Notes: a model not told the origin generated them from the sequence alone. A DNA stretch of 7,564 bases from an uncultured Asticcacaulis sp. (GCA_946480525.1 CAMLLA010000203.1:1-7564), one strand, 5' to 3'; positions 1 through 6,001 are shown, counted from the stretch's first letter. Made by a program: numbers and translations.

Positions 1-84
1 GGTTATATCCACGCGGTTGGCCAGTTCAGTCAGCGTCATATTTCGCTTTGCCAGCAACTCGTCGAGCTTGACGACGACCGGCAT
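1..84 (-). CDS. Small Cro/C1 (Xre) family HTH regulator, N-terminal fragment
   Basis: Only the first 28 codons are in the window; the gene runs off the left edge. Translation from the ATG at 84-82 begins MPVVVKLDELLAKRN and continues MTLTELANRVDIT. This matches the first two helices of the short Cro/C1-type DNA-binding proteins (YozG-like, usually about 70 residues) that are habitually paired with DUF2975 membrane proteins. The start is fixed by the upstream gene: its TGA (86-84) shares one base with this ATG (TGATG), which suggests translational coupling. The inferred role is a DNA-binding repressor of its own operon, acting at the repeats found at 712-784. The DNA-contacting helix and the C-terminus cannot be seen, so the assignment rests on the visible N-terminus and the neighbour. 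Confidence 0.85.
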   Translation of the reverse strand, partial: MPVVVKLDELLAKRNMTLTELANRVDIT

Positions 85-689
85 CAGACCGTCCCTTCCA
101 GATCGGAGCTCATGGTAACACCTTGCCGAAATACGCGGGCCAGGATGAACAGAACCAGGGTCAGCAACCAGCCGCTGGGGTTGATCCCCGAGCCCTGCAG
201 GATTTGTGCATAGGCGGGGTCCTGACCGTGCATTATAGCCGCTGCCCACATCCATAGCCCGCCAATCTTCAACGCTAAAAGATTTGCCGCCACACTCAGC
301 CATCCCATTATCTCAAGACGGCGTGCATTTTCCGGCACAAAGGGATTACCCTCGGCGACACTGCTTACAAGCCGCCGCAGTTGCGTCAGGAACGCGAAGC
401 CGACGATTGCCATGGCGGCGACCGCCAATAAGTTCGTGGACATGATAAAGGGCATGCTGTCGGCATCGACATACTTTATTCCGGCCATGGCGGCTGCCAT
501 GCGGTCTTTTATCACCCATACAAGCAGGGAAGTGCCTGCTGAGATCACAGCAAGGATAGCCAGACCTGCCATGCACAGCAGCGAAACGAAATGCGTTACG
601 ATCAAAAGTGGGTCCCGCAGACGCGAGGCCACGGTCGAAATCGGCCGGAAAAAGGTGTTTGCGGACAGGCCATTATGAACAGACGACAT
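84..689 (-). CDS. DUF2975 family four-helix membrane protein
   Basis: This 201-residue protein has hydrophobic segments at about residues 30-58, 84-103, 129-152 and 171-187, so it should sit in the inner membrane with four helices. The motif GNPFVPENARRL (114-125), between helices 2 and 3, and the C-terminal VFRQG...DLEGTV are signatures I recognise for DUF2975. Members of this family are commonly encoded directly before a small Cro/C1-type regulator, as here. Their biochemical function is not established; a membrane partner or modulator of the regulator is a reasonable inference. The start is supported by an AAGGAG ribosome binding site (701-696) six bases upstream. It is the first gene of a two-gene unit transcribed from the promoter at 752-725. 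Confidence 0.9.
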   Translation of the reverse strand: MSSVHNGLSANTFFRPISTVASRLRDPLLIVTHFVSLLCMAGLAILAVISAGTSLLVWVIKDRMAAAMAGIKYVDADSMPFIMSTNLLAVAAMAIVGFAFLTQLRRLVSSVAEGNPFVPENARRLEIMGWLSVAANLLALKIGGLWMWAAAIMHGQDPAYAQILQGSGINPSGWLLTLVLFILARVFRQGVTMSSDLEGTV

Positions 690-711
690 TATTCACTCCT
701 TTGGTTCTTTC

Positions 712-784
712 TTATCGATAAACGATAATACGGCCTGCCTATTTATTGTCAATCGATAATATCGATAAACGATAAACAATAAAC
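712..784. repeat. Operator-like repeat cluster (TATCGATAAACGATAA type)
   Basis: TATCGATAAACGATAA occurs exactly twice, at 713-728 and 760-775, with starts 47 bases apart. A partial copy, ATCGATAAT, abuts the second at 752-760. The palindrome TTATCGATAA is at 712-721, and a degenerate GATAAACAATAAAC tail follows to 784. The copies bracket the -35 and -10 boxes of the minus-strand promoter. The stretch is far more AT-rich than its surroundings. The likely ligand is the small HTH protein encoded at the end of the unit, acting as an autorepressor; this is inferred from position and symmetry. Confidence 0.7.
725..752 (-). promoter_or_regulatory. Sigma-70-type promoter of the DUF2975/HTH unit
   Basis: On the minus strand, TTGACA (752-747) and TATTAT (730-725) are separated by 16 bases. 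The -35 box is a perfect match and the -10 box has one mismatch. Transcription should start near 718, giving a leader of about 29 bases that contains the AAGGAG site. The -10 box overlaps one copy of a 16-base repeat, and further copies lie immediately upstream of the -35 box. A DNA-binding protein on these repeats would therefore block polymerase. Confidence 0.75.
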
Positions 785-891
785 AACCTTGGGAGCAGTG
801 CGCTGAATGGTGCCGCAGGGCGGTTACGACTGGTTGGATGCCGATGCAAATGGTAGTCCAAGGGCAGGGCCTGGATGGCGTAACCTTTCCA

Positions 892-897
892 TAGGAG
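892..897 (+). promoter_or_regulatory. Ribosome binding site deciding the AraC-regulator start
   Basis: TAGGAG lies eight bases before the ATG at 906. The frame is also open from an ATG at 807, but nothing like a ribosome binding site precedes that one, and the extra 33 residues resemble no part of the family. Confidence 0.7.
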
Positions 898-905
898 CAA
901 CTGTC

Positions 906-1580
906 ATGGTCCAGAAACATGCCCGCCGGCCCTCGCTTCATCCTTGGATAGATACGGTCTGGCAGACCGTGTGTCTGAGTGACGGGATATACAAGGCCAC
1001 ACCGGACGGTTCCTGGGATCTGATCCGCAGTGTGGCGCCTGACGGGGCATCCGTAGTGTTCCTGAGTGGCCAGGCAACAGAGCCGGTCAAGGTGCCATAT
1101 CTGGAAGGCGAGTCCTCGGTCGTCATTTCCTTCGCCGCCCATGTCTATCTGGCAGGTGACAAGGAGGTGCGAACGGGCGAGGCTGTGCGTCCATTGGAAG
1201 TCAGGGGCGAAAGGTTCTTATTGGACGGCGTGACGCTGCCGCTGCCGACCTTTCAGAACGCCGAAAGTCTTGTCGACGAGATGATCGGGGCAGGGCTTCT
1301 TCTGTCCGATGATATCGTGGCGAAGGCTTTTACCGCGAAGCCTAAGGCCGCTTCCAGGCGCTCGGTGCAACTGCACTTCAAGCATACTACGGGAATTACA
1401 CAGAAAGACTTTCAATTGATCCGCCGGGCCCAGGAAGCCGTGCGGCGTCTGAAGGACGGCGAAAATGCGGCGGCTGTGGCCGTTGATCTCGGCTATACGG
1501 ATCAGCCGCACATGATCAAGTCGATAAAGAAGATAATGGGCGCATTGCCATCTAACCTCGAAGCCGTTCACAAGATCTGA
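906..1580 (+). CDS. AraC-family transcriptional regulator
   Basis: The product has 224 residues from the chosen ATG. The C-terminal third is an AraC-type double helix-turn-helix. The first unit is around residues 150-182 (RRSVQLHFKHTTGITQKDFQ). The second is around 188-218, containing AVDLGYTDQPHMIKSIKKI and then MGALPSNL, which is the classic second-helix pattern of the family. The N-terminal part (about 10-115, with HPWIDTVWQT and ATPDGSWDLI) resembles the ligand-sensing half of similar short AraC regulators; I cannot name the ligand. The gene converges on the epoxide-hydrolase homologue 42 bases downstream. Regulators of this kind often control a neighbouring enzyme gene, so that enzyme is the first candidate target. 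No convincing promoter was found in 785-905. Confidence 0.85.
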   Translation: MVQKHARRPSLHPWIDTVWQTVCLSDGIYKATPDGSWDLIRSVAPDGASVVFLSGQATEPVKVPYLEGESSVVISFAAHVYLAGDKEVRTGEAVRPLEVRGERFLLDGVTLPLPTFQNAESLVDEMIGAGLLLSDDIVAKAFTAKPKAASRRSVQLHFKHTTGITQKDFQLIRRAQEAVRRLKDGENAAAVAVDLGYTDQPHMIKSIKKIMGALPSNLEAVHKI

Positions 1581-1608
1581 CGCCGGCGATTTGCGCGGCC
1601 GGCGTCAG
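1577..1608. terminator. GC-rich hairpin between convergent genes
   Basis: CTGACGCCGG (1577-1586) pairs perfectly with CCGGCGTCAG (1599-1608), and one more C-G pair closes the loop. The left arm contains the TGA of the AraC-family gene. It lies in the 42-base gap between two converging stop codons, where a terminator serving both strands is expected. No clear T-run follows on either strand, so intrinsic termination would be weak, and it may mainly protect 3' ends. Confidence 0.5.
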
Positions 1609-1622
1609 GCTCAGTACTTCGG

Positions 1623-2741
1623 TTATGTCGTTATAAGCGTTGCAAAGGTCTTGATATCGTTGACATAAAAGGTCGGGTCTTCCCAGGCGGCGAAATGGCC
1701 CGCCGTTGCCATGTCGTGGAACTGCACGACATTTCCCGCGGTCTGGCGATCCGCCCATTCGCGGGGTAGCCGCACGCCACCAGGGATCGGAGCTTCGGTC
1801 GCCACCGCGACTGGAACCCTGGTGGTTTGCCCCTTGATAGAGGGCGGCTGCATGGCATTCTGATTGTAATTGCGGAAGGATGAGGCCGCAGTCTCGGTCA
1901 GCCAGTAGATCATGATATTGGTCAAAAGCGCGTCGCGGCCAAACCTGGCATCGGCCTCATCGCCCAATCCCATTCCCGCCATGAAGCTCATGATCCATGC
2001 CGCAAGTCCGACCGGCGAGTCATTCATCGCGAAGGCGAGACTTTGCGGCTTTGTGGCCTGGACGAGGTTGAATGCGCCATGCGCGAAAAACCACTGCTGG
2101 ATCGCCCCGGCATAGCCTTGTTCCGGTTCACTTAGGACGCTGAAGTCCGTGGTGTGGTCTGGATAGCCGACGTCCGTTACATGGTAACCGATCAGCTTAT
2201 CCGCATGGTGCTGCGACAAAGACATGGCAATGACCGAACCCAGGTCGCCACCTGTCGCAATGAAGCGATCGTACCCCAGGACGTCGTTCATGAGCCGGGC
2301 GAAAATATCAGCCACCTTGTCCGAGGGGAGGGCTGTCTTTCCGGAAAAGCCAAAGCCTGGAATGGACGGCACGACAACATGAAAGTCGTCCGCCAAGGCT
2401 TCCACGACCTTATGATACCGGTAAAAGCTGTCGGGCCATCCGTGGATCAAGAGGATTGCCGGCGCGTCTTTCTTCCTCGACGGTTGATGAACGAAATGCA
2501 GGTCGATGCCGTCAATTTCGACCTTGTAGTTCGGCAGCGCGTTCAGGCTCGCTTCGGCTGTTCGCCAGTCGTAGTCATTGAGCCAGTAGTCGGTCAGGCG
2601 CTTTATGTAATCCAGGTTTGTGCCAGTCATCCATCCCGCGTCCGCGGGTTCATCCGGCCAGCGCGTATGCTGCAGACGGGCCTTGAGATCGGCGAGTTGA
2701 TCATCGGAAAAGGTGATCTTAAAGGGTGTGGGCTTAGTCAT
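1623..2741 (-). CDS. Epoxide hydrolase family protein (alpha/beta hydrolase)
   Basis: This 372-residue protein starts MTKPTPFKITFSDDQLADLK. It has the epoxide-hydrolase N-terminal (EHN) domain at about 3-110 (with RLQHTRWPDEP and DWR), followed by an alpha/beta-hydrolase core. Visible motifs are HGWPDSFYR (100-108, oxyanion hole), GGDLGS with the expected nucleophile D166, TKPQSLAFAMNDSPVGLAAW (230-249), RNYNQN with lid Tyr292, and GHFAAWEDP with catalytic His349. Known family members hydrolyse epoxides to diols through an ester on the Asp. Two positions look altered (see findings): the first lid Tyr is Phe224, and the charge-relay acid region reads EAPIPGGV. The true substrate is therefore uncertain. 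An upstream in-frame ATG at 2819 would add 26 unconserved residues; the ATG at 2741 has the ribosome binding site. Confidence 0.9.
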   Translation of the reverse strand: MTKPTPFKITFSDDQLADLKARLQHTRWPDEPADAGWMTGTNLDYIKRLTDYWLNDYDWRTAEASLNALPNYKVEIDGIDLHFVHQPSRKKDAPAILLIHGWPDSFYRYHKVVEALADDFHVVVPSIPGFGFSGKTALPSDKVADIFARLMNDVLGYDRFIATGGDLGSVIAMSLSQHHADKLIGYHVTDVGYPDHTTDFSVLSEPEQGYAGAIQQWFFAHGAFNLVQATKPQSLAFAMNDSPVGLAAWIMSFMAGMGLGDEADARFGRDALLTNIMIYWLTETAASSFRNYNQNAMQPPSIKGQTTRVPVAVATEAPIPGGVRLPREWADRQTAGNVVQFHDMATAGHFAAWEDPTFYVNDIKTFATLITT

Positions 2742-2750
2742 GGCGATGGG

Positions 2751-2755
2751 CTCCT
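2751..2755 (-). promoter_or_regulatory. Ribosome binding site deciding the epoxide-hydrolase start
   Basis: AGGAG on the minus strand (2755-2751) lies nine bases before the ATG at 2741-2739. It favours this start over the in-frame ATG at 2819, which is followed by an A-rich, unconserved stretch. Confidence 0.7.
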
Positions 2756-2842
2756 GTGCAGGGGGGCGACGAGACGCGGCGCTACCGAGAAAGACCGGCT
2801 GCGAAGGTTTTTTTTGCAAAATCGCGTCGGTTCATTTTCGTA

Positions 2843-2863
2843 GCTCCGTGTGTTCAACGGAGC
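2843..2863. repeat. Perfect 7-7-7 inverted repeat upstream of the epoxide hydrolase gene
   Basis: GCTCCGT (2843-2849) and ACGGAGC (2857-2863) are exact reverse complements around a seven-base spacer, GTGTTCA. It lies about 100 bases upstream of the epoxide-hydrolase start. It could be an operator or a transcript hairpin in the leader of that gene; the sequence alone does not decide. Confidence 0.4.
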
Positions 2864-3010
2864 CAAATTACCGGGGGCGGGGCATCTGAGATTGTAGTTT
2901 TGCGCAAATCGTCCGGGATTAGGTGCCGACCCAGCGACATACCTTGTGCGCCCGAGTAGAAATGTCACTGGTATAGCCTTGCGAGGCGAGGGCCCCGCGT
3001 AGCACCTTGA

Positions 3011-3022
3011 TGACATGTGTCA
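3011..3022. promoter_or_regulatory. Palindromic candidate operator before the kinase/regulator unit
   Basis: TGACA-TG-TGTCA is a perfect palindrome with five-base arms. A further half-site, TGTCACT, at 2963-2969 repeats the 3018-3024 sequence exactly. If the plus-strand TATCAT at 3046-3051 is the -10 box, transcription starts near 3058 and the palindrome is centred near -41.5, a common activator position. There is no recognisable -35 box, which fits activator dependence. The downstream NarL-type regulator is the natural candidate; this is inference. Confidence 0.4.
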
Positions 3023-3063
3023 CTCGTCTTGCCCGTCTGCACCGCTATCATTGCGGCAGTATG

Positions 3064-3068
3064 AAAGG
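3064..3068 (+). promoter_or_regulatory. Ribosome binding site for the displaced serine-hydrolase start
   Basis: AAAGG lies seven bases before the ATG at 3076. Nothing comparable precedes the ATG at 3156, which directly follows a TGA in its own frame. Translation of this gene was therefore originally started at 3076. Confidence 0.5.
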
Positions 3069-3075
3069 CAAGACG

Positions 3076-3177
3076 ATGCGCAAATTCGCAGTATTAGTGT
3101 CCGCCGGACTAGTGACGGTAGCGGCAATCTGGCTTCTGTTCCGGCCGTTGATTGAATGGCCATTCGGATGGCAGCCC
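3076..3177 (+). pseudogene. Displaced N-terminal signal-anchor segment of the serine hydrolase
   Basis: From the ATG at 3076 this frame reads MRKFAVLVSAGLVTVAAIWL and then LFRPLIEWPFGWQP. That is a positively charged start, a hydrophobic helix of about 20 residues and a short linker, typical of an export signal or membrane anchor. It stays open to 3366, but after about 3177 the protein becomes nonsense-like and Arg-rich, while the beta-lactamase homology continues one frame back. Adding one C to CCC at 3175-3177 gives WQPLPKPQAAQAAK with no break, producing 400 residues. This is either a real deletion or a sequencing or assembly error. Confidence 0.7.
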
Positions 3178-4277
3178 TGCCGAAACCTCAGGCTGCGCAA
3201 GCCGCCAAGGCTACGGATGCCAAATACGCCAGGCTTCAGGCTTTTCTCGCGGAGCAATATGCCAGTGGGCGTTACCCGAGCCTGTCCGCCGCCGTCAGCA
3301 TCGATGGCAAGGTCGTTTGGTCGTCAGCCATGGGCTATGCCGACTTGCGAACGCTGGCGCCTGTGACGACGCGCAGCCAGTACCGCATCGGTTCCAGCAG
3401 CAAGGCGGTTAATGCGACGCTGGCCGCCATTCTGGTCAATCAGGGCAGGTTGGACGTCGATGCGCCGATTACGCGCTATATCGACTATTTTCCGGACAAG
3501 GGGGCGCCGATCACGACACGGCAGTTGTTGTCGCACACGGCCGGCATCCGGCACTATGGCGTGTGTTTCTGTACACCGATCTGGGACTATGAAAATACCC
3601 GCCATTTCGACAGCGTCGAGGCGGCCGTCGCGACCTTTGCCGGCTCGCCGCTGCTATTCAAACCGGGAACGGCCTTTGCCTATTCTAGCTACGGGACCGT
3701 CCTGTCGAGCGGCGTCCTGGAGGCGGCCGGTGGAAAACCCTACCTGACGCTGATCCAGCAGCAAGTTGCGGTGCCGCTGGGGCTGGCTGGCTTGTCCGCC
3801 GATGACAGGATTATTCCGTGCGACCATCGGGTGCGGCCCTATGAGCTCGCCGACGGACAGTTCCGTGACGCGCTGGCGACGGACGACAGCATCAAATGGG
3901 CGGGCGGCGGCTTCGTTGCGGCGCCGGAAGACCTTGCTAAATTAGGTGGGGCCTGGATGACGAACGCATTGTTTCCGCCCGAGGTACGCACGGCGTTCTG
4001 GACACCGCAACCGCTGGCGGACGGGACGCCTAATCCACAGAACTACGCATTGGGCTGGCGCGTCGGTGAGGTGGCGTTGGACGATGGCACCAAGGTTCGG
4101 GTGGTCCACCACAACGGCACAGCAAAGGGCGCGGCTTCGAGTTTCATGCTCTTCCCCGACTATGGTATTGCGGTTTCCGTTATGACAAACAAAGGGATAC
4201 ACGGCGGCAGCGACCCTTTCCGAGGGTTTGCCGAGACGCTTGGGCTTCTGATCGTGACGGACGATGCAACAGATTGA
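3156..4277 (+). CDS. Beta-lactamase-family serine hydrolase, likely 5'-frameshifted
   Basis: The intact frame has 373 residues from the ATG at 3156. It belongs to the class C beta-lactamase / PBP-like / EstB esterase superfamily. The motifs are IGSSSKAVNA with S80 and K83 (SxxK), FAYSSYG with Y176 (YSS where YSN is commoner), and HHNGTAKGA with H319-G321 (the HxG counterpart of KTG). QLLSHTAGI (123-131) and LFKPGTAFAYSS (167-178) are further family landmarks. It also has Cys137, Cys139 and Cys222. Substrates of this superfamily range from beta-lactams and peptides to esters, so none is assigned. As read it lacks an export signal, and the codons before about residue 9 are probably artefactual; the native signal anchor is in another frame (3076-3177). 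If that deletion is real, the enzyme would be unexported or poorly translated. Its end overlaps the kinase gene by 14 bases, so the two share an operon. Confidence 0.8.
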   Translation: MAIRMAALPKPQAAQAAKATDAKYARLQAFLAEQYASGRYPSLSAAVSIDGKVVWSSAMGYADLRTLAPVTTRSQYRIGSSSKAVNATLAAILVNQGRLDVDAPITRYIDYFPDKGAPITTRQLLSHTAGIRHYGVCFCTPIWDYENTRHFDSVEAAVATFAGSPLLFKPGTAFAYSSYGTVLSSGVLEAAGGKPYLTLIQQQVAVPLGLAGLSADDRIIPCDHRVRPYELADGQFRDALATDDSIKWAGGGFVAAPEDLAKLGGAWMTNALFPPEVRTAFWTPQPLADGTPNPQNYALGWRVGEVALDDGTKVRVVHHNGTAKGAASSFMLFPDYGIAVSVMTNKGIHGGSDPFRGFAETLGLLIVTDDATD

Positions 4278-5361
4278 ACAGAGGCGGCGCGTCCTCGGGC
4301 TGGCGCTGGATGGTCCGACCATTTGGCTGTCCTATCTGCTGCTCTATGTGTGGCCGTGGGTCATTGAGCCGCCCAGGCCCTTGGAGTGGCAGGCATCGCT
4401 TGCCGCTGCGCCCGTTTTCCTGGTTGCATATTACCTGTCGTTCGACCTGCGTGGCCGCGCGGCGTGGCCGGGGATCGCCGTCATTATGCTGTTGTCCCTT
4501 GGGCTGGGACATCTGACGGCGGCCGCCAGTATTGTGTCGCTGTTTGCCGTCATGATCGCGGTGCAAAGCCAGAGGGGAAGGGTGCGACGCTATTGGCTGA
4601 TCGGCATGACTGCGGTGACGGCGCTTTGCGTTGTGACCGGCTGGGTTTCGTGGATATTCGCGCTCGGCGCCGTATTTTTCGGCGCGCTAATGGCGGCGGC
4701 AACGGCGGCAAACTGCCAGCTTCAGGACCAGGCGGAGCAGTTAGTCCGCGCCCAGGCGCAAGCGGAGGCGCTGGCGGTCATGAGCGAGCGCGAACGGATT
4801 TCCCGCGACCTGCACGATGTCGTCGGTCAATCATTTTCGACCATCGTGCTCAAGTCCGATCTGGCGTCACGGGTATTCGAAGACGCGCCGGAGCGCGCAC
4901 GAAAAGAGTTGGAAGACATCAATGCTGTCGGGCGCAGCGCGCTTCACGAGATACGATCGGTCATTCGGGGGCTCAATCATTCGACGCTTCTGGCCGCGAC
5001 GGCTCAGGTGCGTACCTTGCTGGACGCCGCGGATGTCGAACTCTCCTTCGCCAACAGCGCTGAGAATTTGCCTGACAGTATCGAACACGCGCTGGCTATG
5101 GTGATGCGTGAGGCCGTCACCAATGTCGTTCGCCACGCTGAGGCCAGCACATGTACCATCGCGATTCACGAGGGGAATGGTCTTATTCATATGGAGATTT
5201 CCGACAACGGCCGCGGCGGGCCGATTGTCTTCGGTCATGGCCTTGGCGGCATCAAACGGCGCGTTGCGGAGCTGGGCGGCGCGTTCGAAATCAGCGCTCA
5301 GACGCCGGCAGGTGTTAAGATTTCTGTTAACTTTCAGATGAATAGAGGAGAGCGATTATGA
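4264..5361 (+). CDS. DesK/NarL-type sensor histidine kinase
   Basis: This 365-residue inner-membrane kinase has about five or six hydrophobic segments between residues 12 and 150 with very short loops, so there is no large periplasmic sensor domain. A charged, probably coiled-coil linker (152-178, QDQAEQLVRAQAQAEALAVM) leads to the HisKA_3 dimerisation domain. There, ERERISRDLHDVVGQ places the phosphorylated His at 184. The ATPase domain shows the N-box MREAVTNVVRH (281-291), the G1 box SDNGRGG (313-319) and the G2 box GHGLGGIKRR (324-333). The architecture is that of DesK, a membrane-state sensor, but the actual stimulus is unknown. The start overlaps the serine-hydrolase end by 14 bases without a strong ribosome binding site, suggesting coupling. 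Its stop overlaps the regulator start (ATGA). Confidence 0.93.
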   Translation: MQQIEQRRRVLGLALDGPTIWLSYLLLYVWPWVIEPPRPLEWQASLAAAPVFLVAYYLSFDLRGRAAWPGIAVIMLLSLGLGHLTAAASIVSLFAVMIAVQSQRGRVRRYWLIGMTAVTALCVVTGWVSWIFALGAVFFGALMAAATAANCQLQDQAEQLVRAQAQAEALAVMSERERISRDLHDVVGQSFSTIVLKSDLASRVFEDAPERARKELEDINAVGRSALHEIRSVIRGLNHSTLLAATAQVRTLLDAADVELSFANSAENLPDSIEHALAMVMREAVTNVVRHAEASTCTIAIHEGNGLIHMEISDNGRGGPIVFGHGLGGIKRRVAELGGAFEISAQTPAGVKISVNFQMNRGERL

Positions 5362-5963
5362 TCCGAATCCTCGTCGTGGAGGATCAGGCCATGATCCTGG
5401 GCGCCATCGCCGGGCTTCTGTCCCTGGAGAAAGACTTTTTGGTCGTTGGCACGGCGGTCAACGGGCGTGTAGCGCTTGACATGATGACGATGTGCCAGCC
5501 GGACATCGTTGTCAGCGATATTGAGATGAGCGACATGGGCGGTATCGACCTTGCGCTCAATCTGCAAGCCGGCGCACAGAAAGCGAAGGTGCTTATTGTT
5601 ACGACGTTTGCGCGACCGGGCTATCTGCAGCGTGCGCTGGCGGCAGGTGCGCGCGGCTATCTGCTGAAAGACACGCCGTCGCATGAACTGGCGCGAACCA
5701 TCCGGCGCATAATGGCGGGTGAGCGTGTCATTGACTGCCAGCTTCAGGATTTGGTGCAGCCTGACCTGATGGATCCGCTGAACAATCGCGAACGCGAAGT
5801 GCTGCGTCTGGCCGAGTTTGGACACAGCACCAAGTCGATAGCGCGTTTGATGAACAGGGCGCCCGGAACGGTTCGCAATGAACTGTCCGAAGCCATGCAG
5901 AAGCTCAATGCGGCAAACCGCATAGAGGCGTGCCGGATTGCGCGCCAGATGGGTTGGCTATGA
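5358..5963 (+). CDS. NarL/FixJ (DesR-like) response regulator
   Basis: This 201-residue protein is the partner of the preceding kinase. The receiver domain (about 1-120) has the acidic pair E8-D9, phosphoacceptor D54 in VVSDIEMSDMGG, T82/T83 and K104 in YLLKDTP. The LuxR-type helix-turn-helix (about 138-195) has the pattern LNNREREVLRLAEFGHSTKS, then IARLMNRAPGTVRNELSEAM, and ends in NRIEACRIARQMGWL, as in DesR relatives. The ATG overlaps the kinase TGA by four bases (ATGA), and AGGAG (5346-5350) sits seven bases upstream. Phosphorylated dimers should bind inverted repeats. The palindrome at 3011-3022 upstream of the operon and that at 6002-6017 downstream of this gene are candidates. Confidence 0.94.
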   Translation: MIRILVVEDQAMILGAIAGLLSLEKDFLVVGTAVNGRVALDMMTMCQPDIVVSDIEMSDMGGIDLALNLQAGAQKAKVLIVTTFARPGYLQRALAAGARGYLLKDTPSHELARTIRRIMAGERVIDCQLQDLVQPDLMDPLNNREREVLRLAEFGHSTKSIARLMNRAPGTVRNELSEAMQKLNAANRIEACRIARQMGWL

Positions 5964-6001
5964 ACGAAAACAGGGGTTGCGAAATCTGCACACCGTTCTC
6001 G

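Larger units (their letters stand above)
2742..3075. other. Divergent intergenic region
   Basis: These 334 bases separate the minus-strand epoxide-hydrolase gene from the plus-strand serine-hydrolase unit and should hold both promoters. It contains a run of eight T at 2808-2815, a 7-7-7 inverted repeat at 2843-2863, a palindrome at 3011-3022, and a plus-strand TATCAT at 3046-3051 usable as a -10 box. A minus-strand TACAAT (2896-2891) could be a -10 box for the epoxide hydrolase but has no good -35 box. Open frames here are short, lack ribosome binding sites and give no recognisable protein. Confidence 0.6.

Noticed and set aside
807..905. In-frame N-terminal extension of the AraC-family regulator from the ATG at 807
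   Set aside because: There is no ribosome binding site before 807, the added residues look like no family segment, and TAGGAG is well placed for the ATG at 906.
2808..2815. Run of eight T as an intrinsic terminator on the plus strand
   Set aside because: No stable hairpin directly precedes it, and no plus-strand gene ends there; it lies in a divergent promoter region.
2742..2819. In-frame N-terminal extension of the epoxide hydrolase from the ATG at 2819
   Set aside because: The extension is unlike the family, which begins shortly before the FKITFSDDQL segment, and AGGAG is correctly spaced for the ATG at 2741.
3168..3190. Programmed -1 frameshift joining the serine-hydrolase signal anchor and body
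   Set aside because: No X XXY YYZ slippery heptamer is visible at the junction, so a single-base deletion or sequence error is simpler.
3156..4277. Annotation of the serine hydrolase as a clinical-type AmpC beta-lactamase
   Set aside because: SxxK and HxG motifs are shared across the superfamily, the middle motif is YSS rather than the YxN of AmpC, and the overall sequence fits the broad serine-hydrolase/esterase group. Resistance cannot be inferred.
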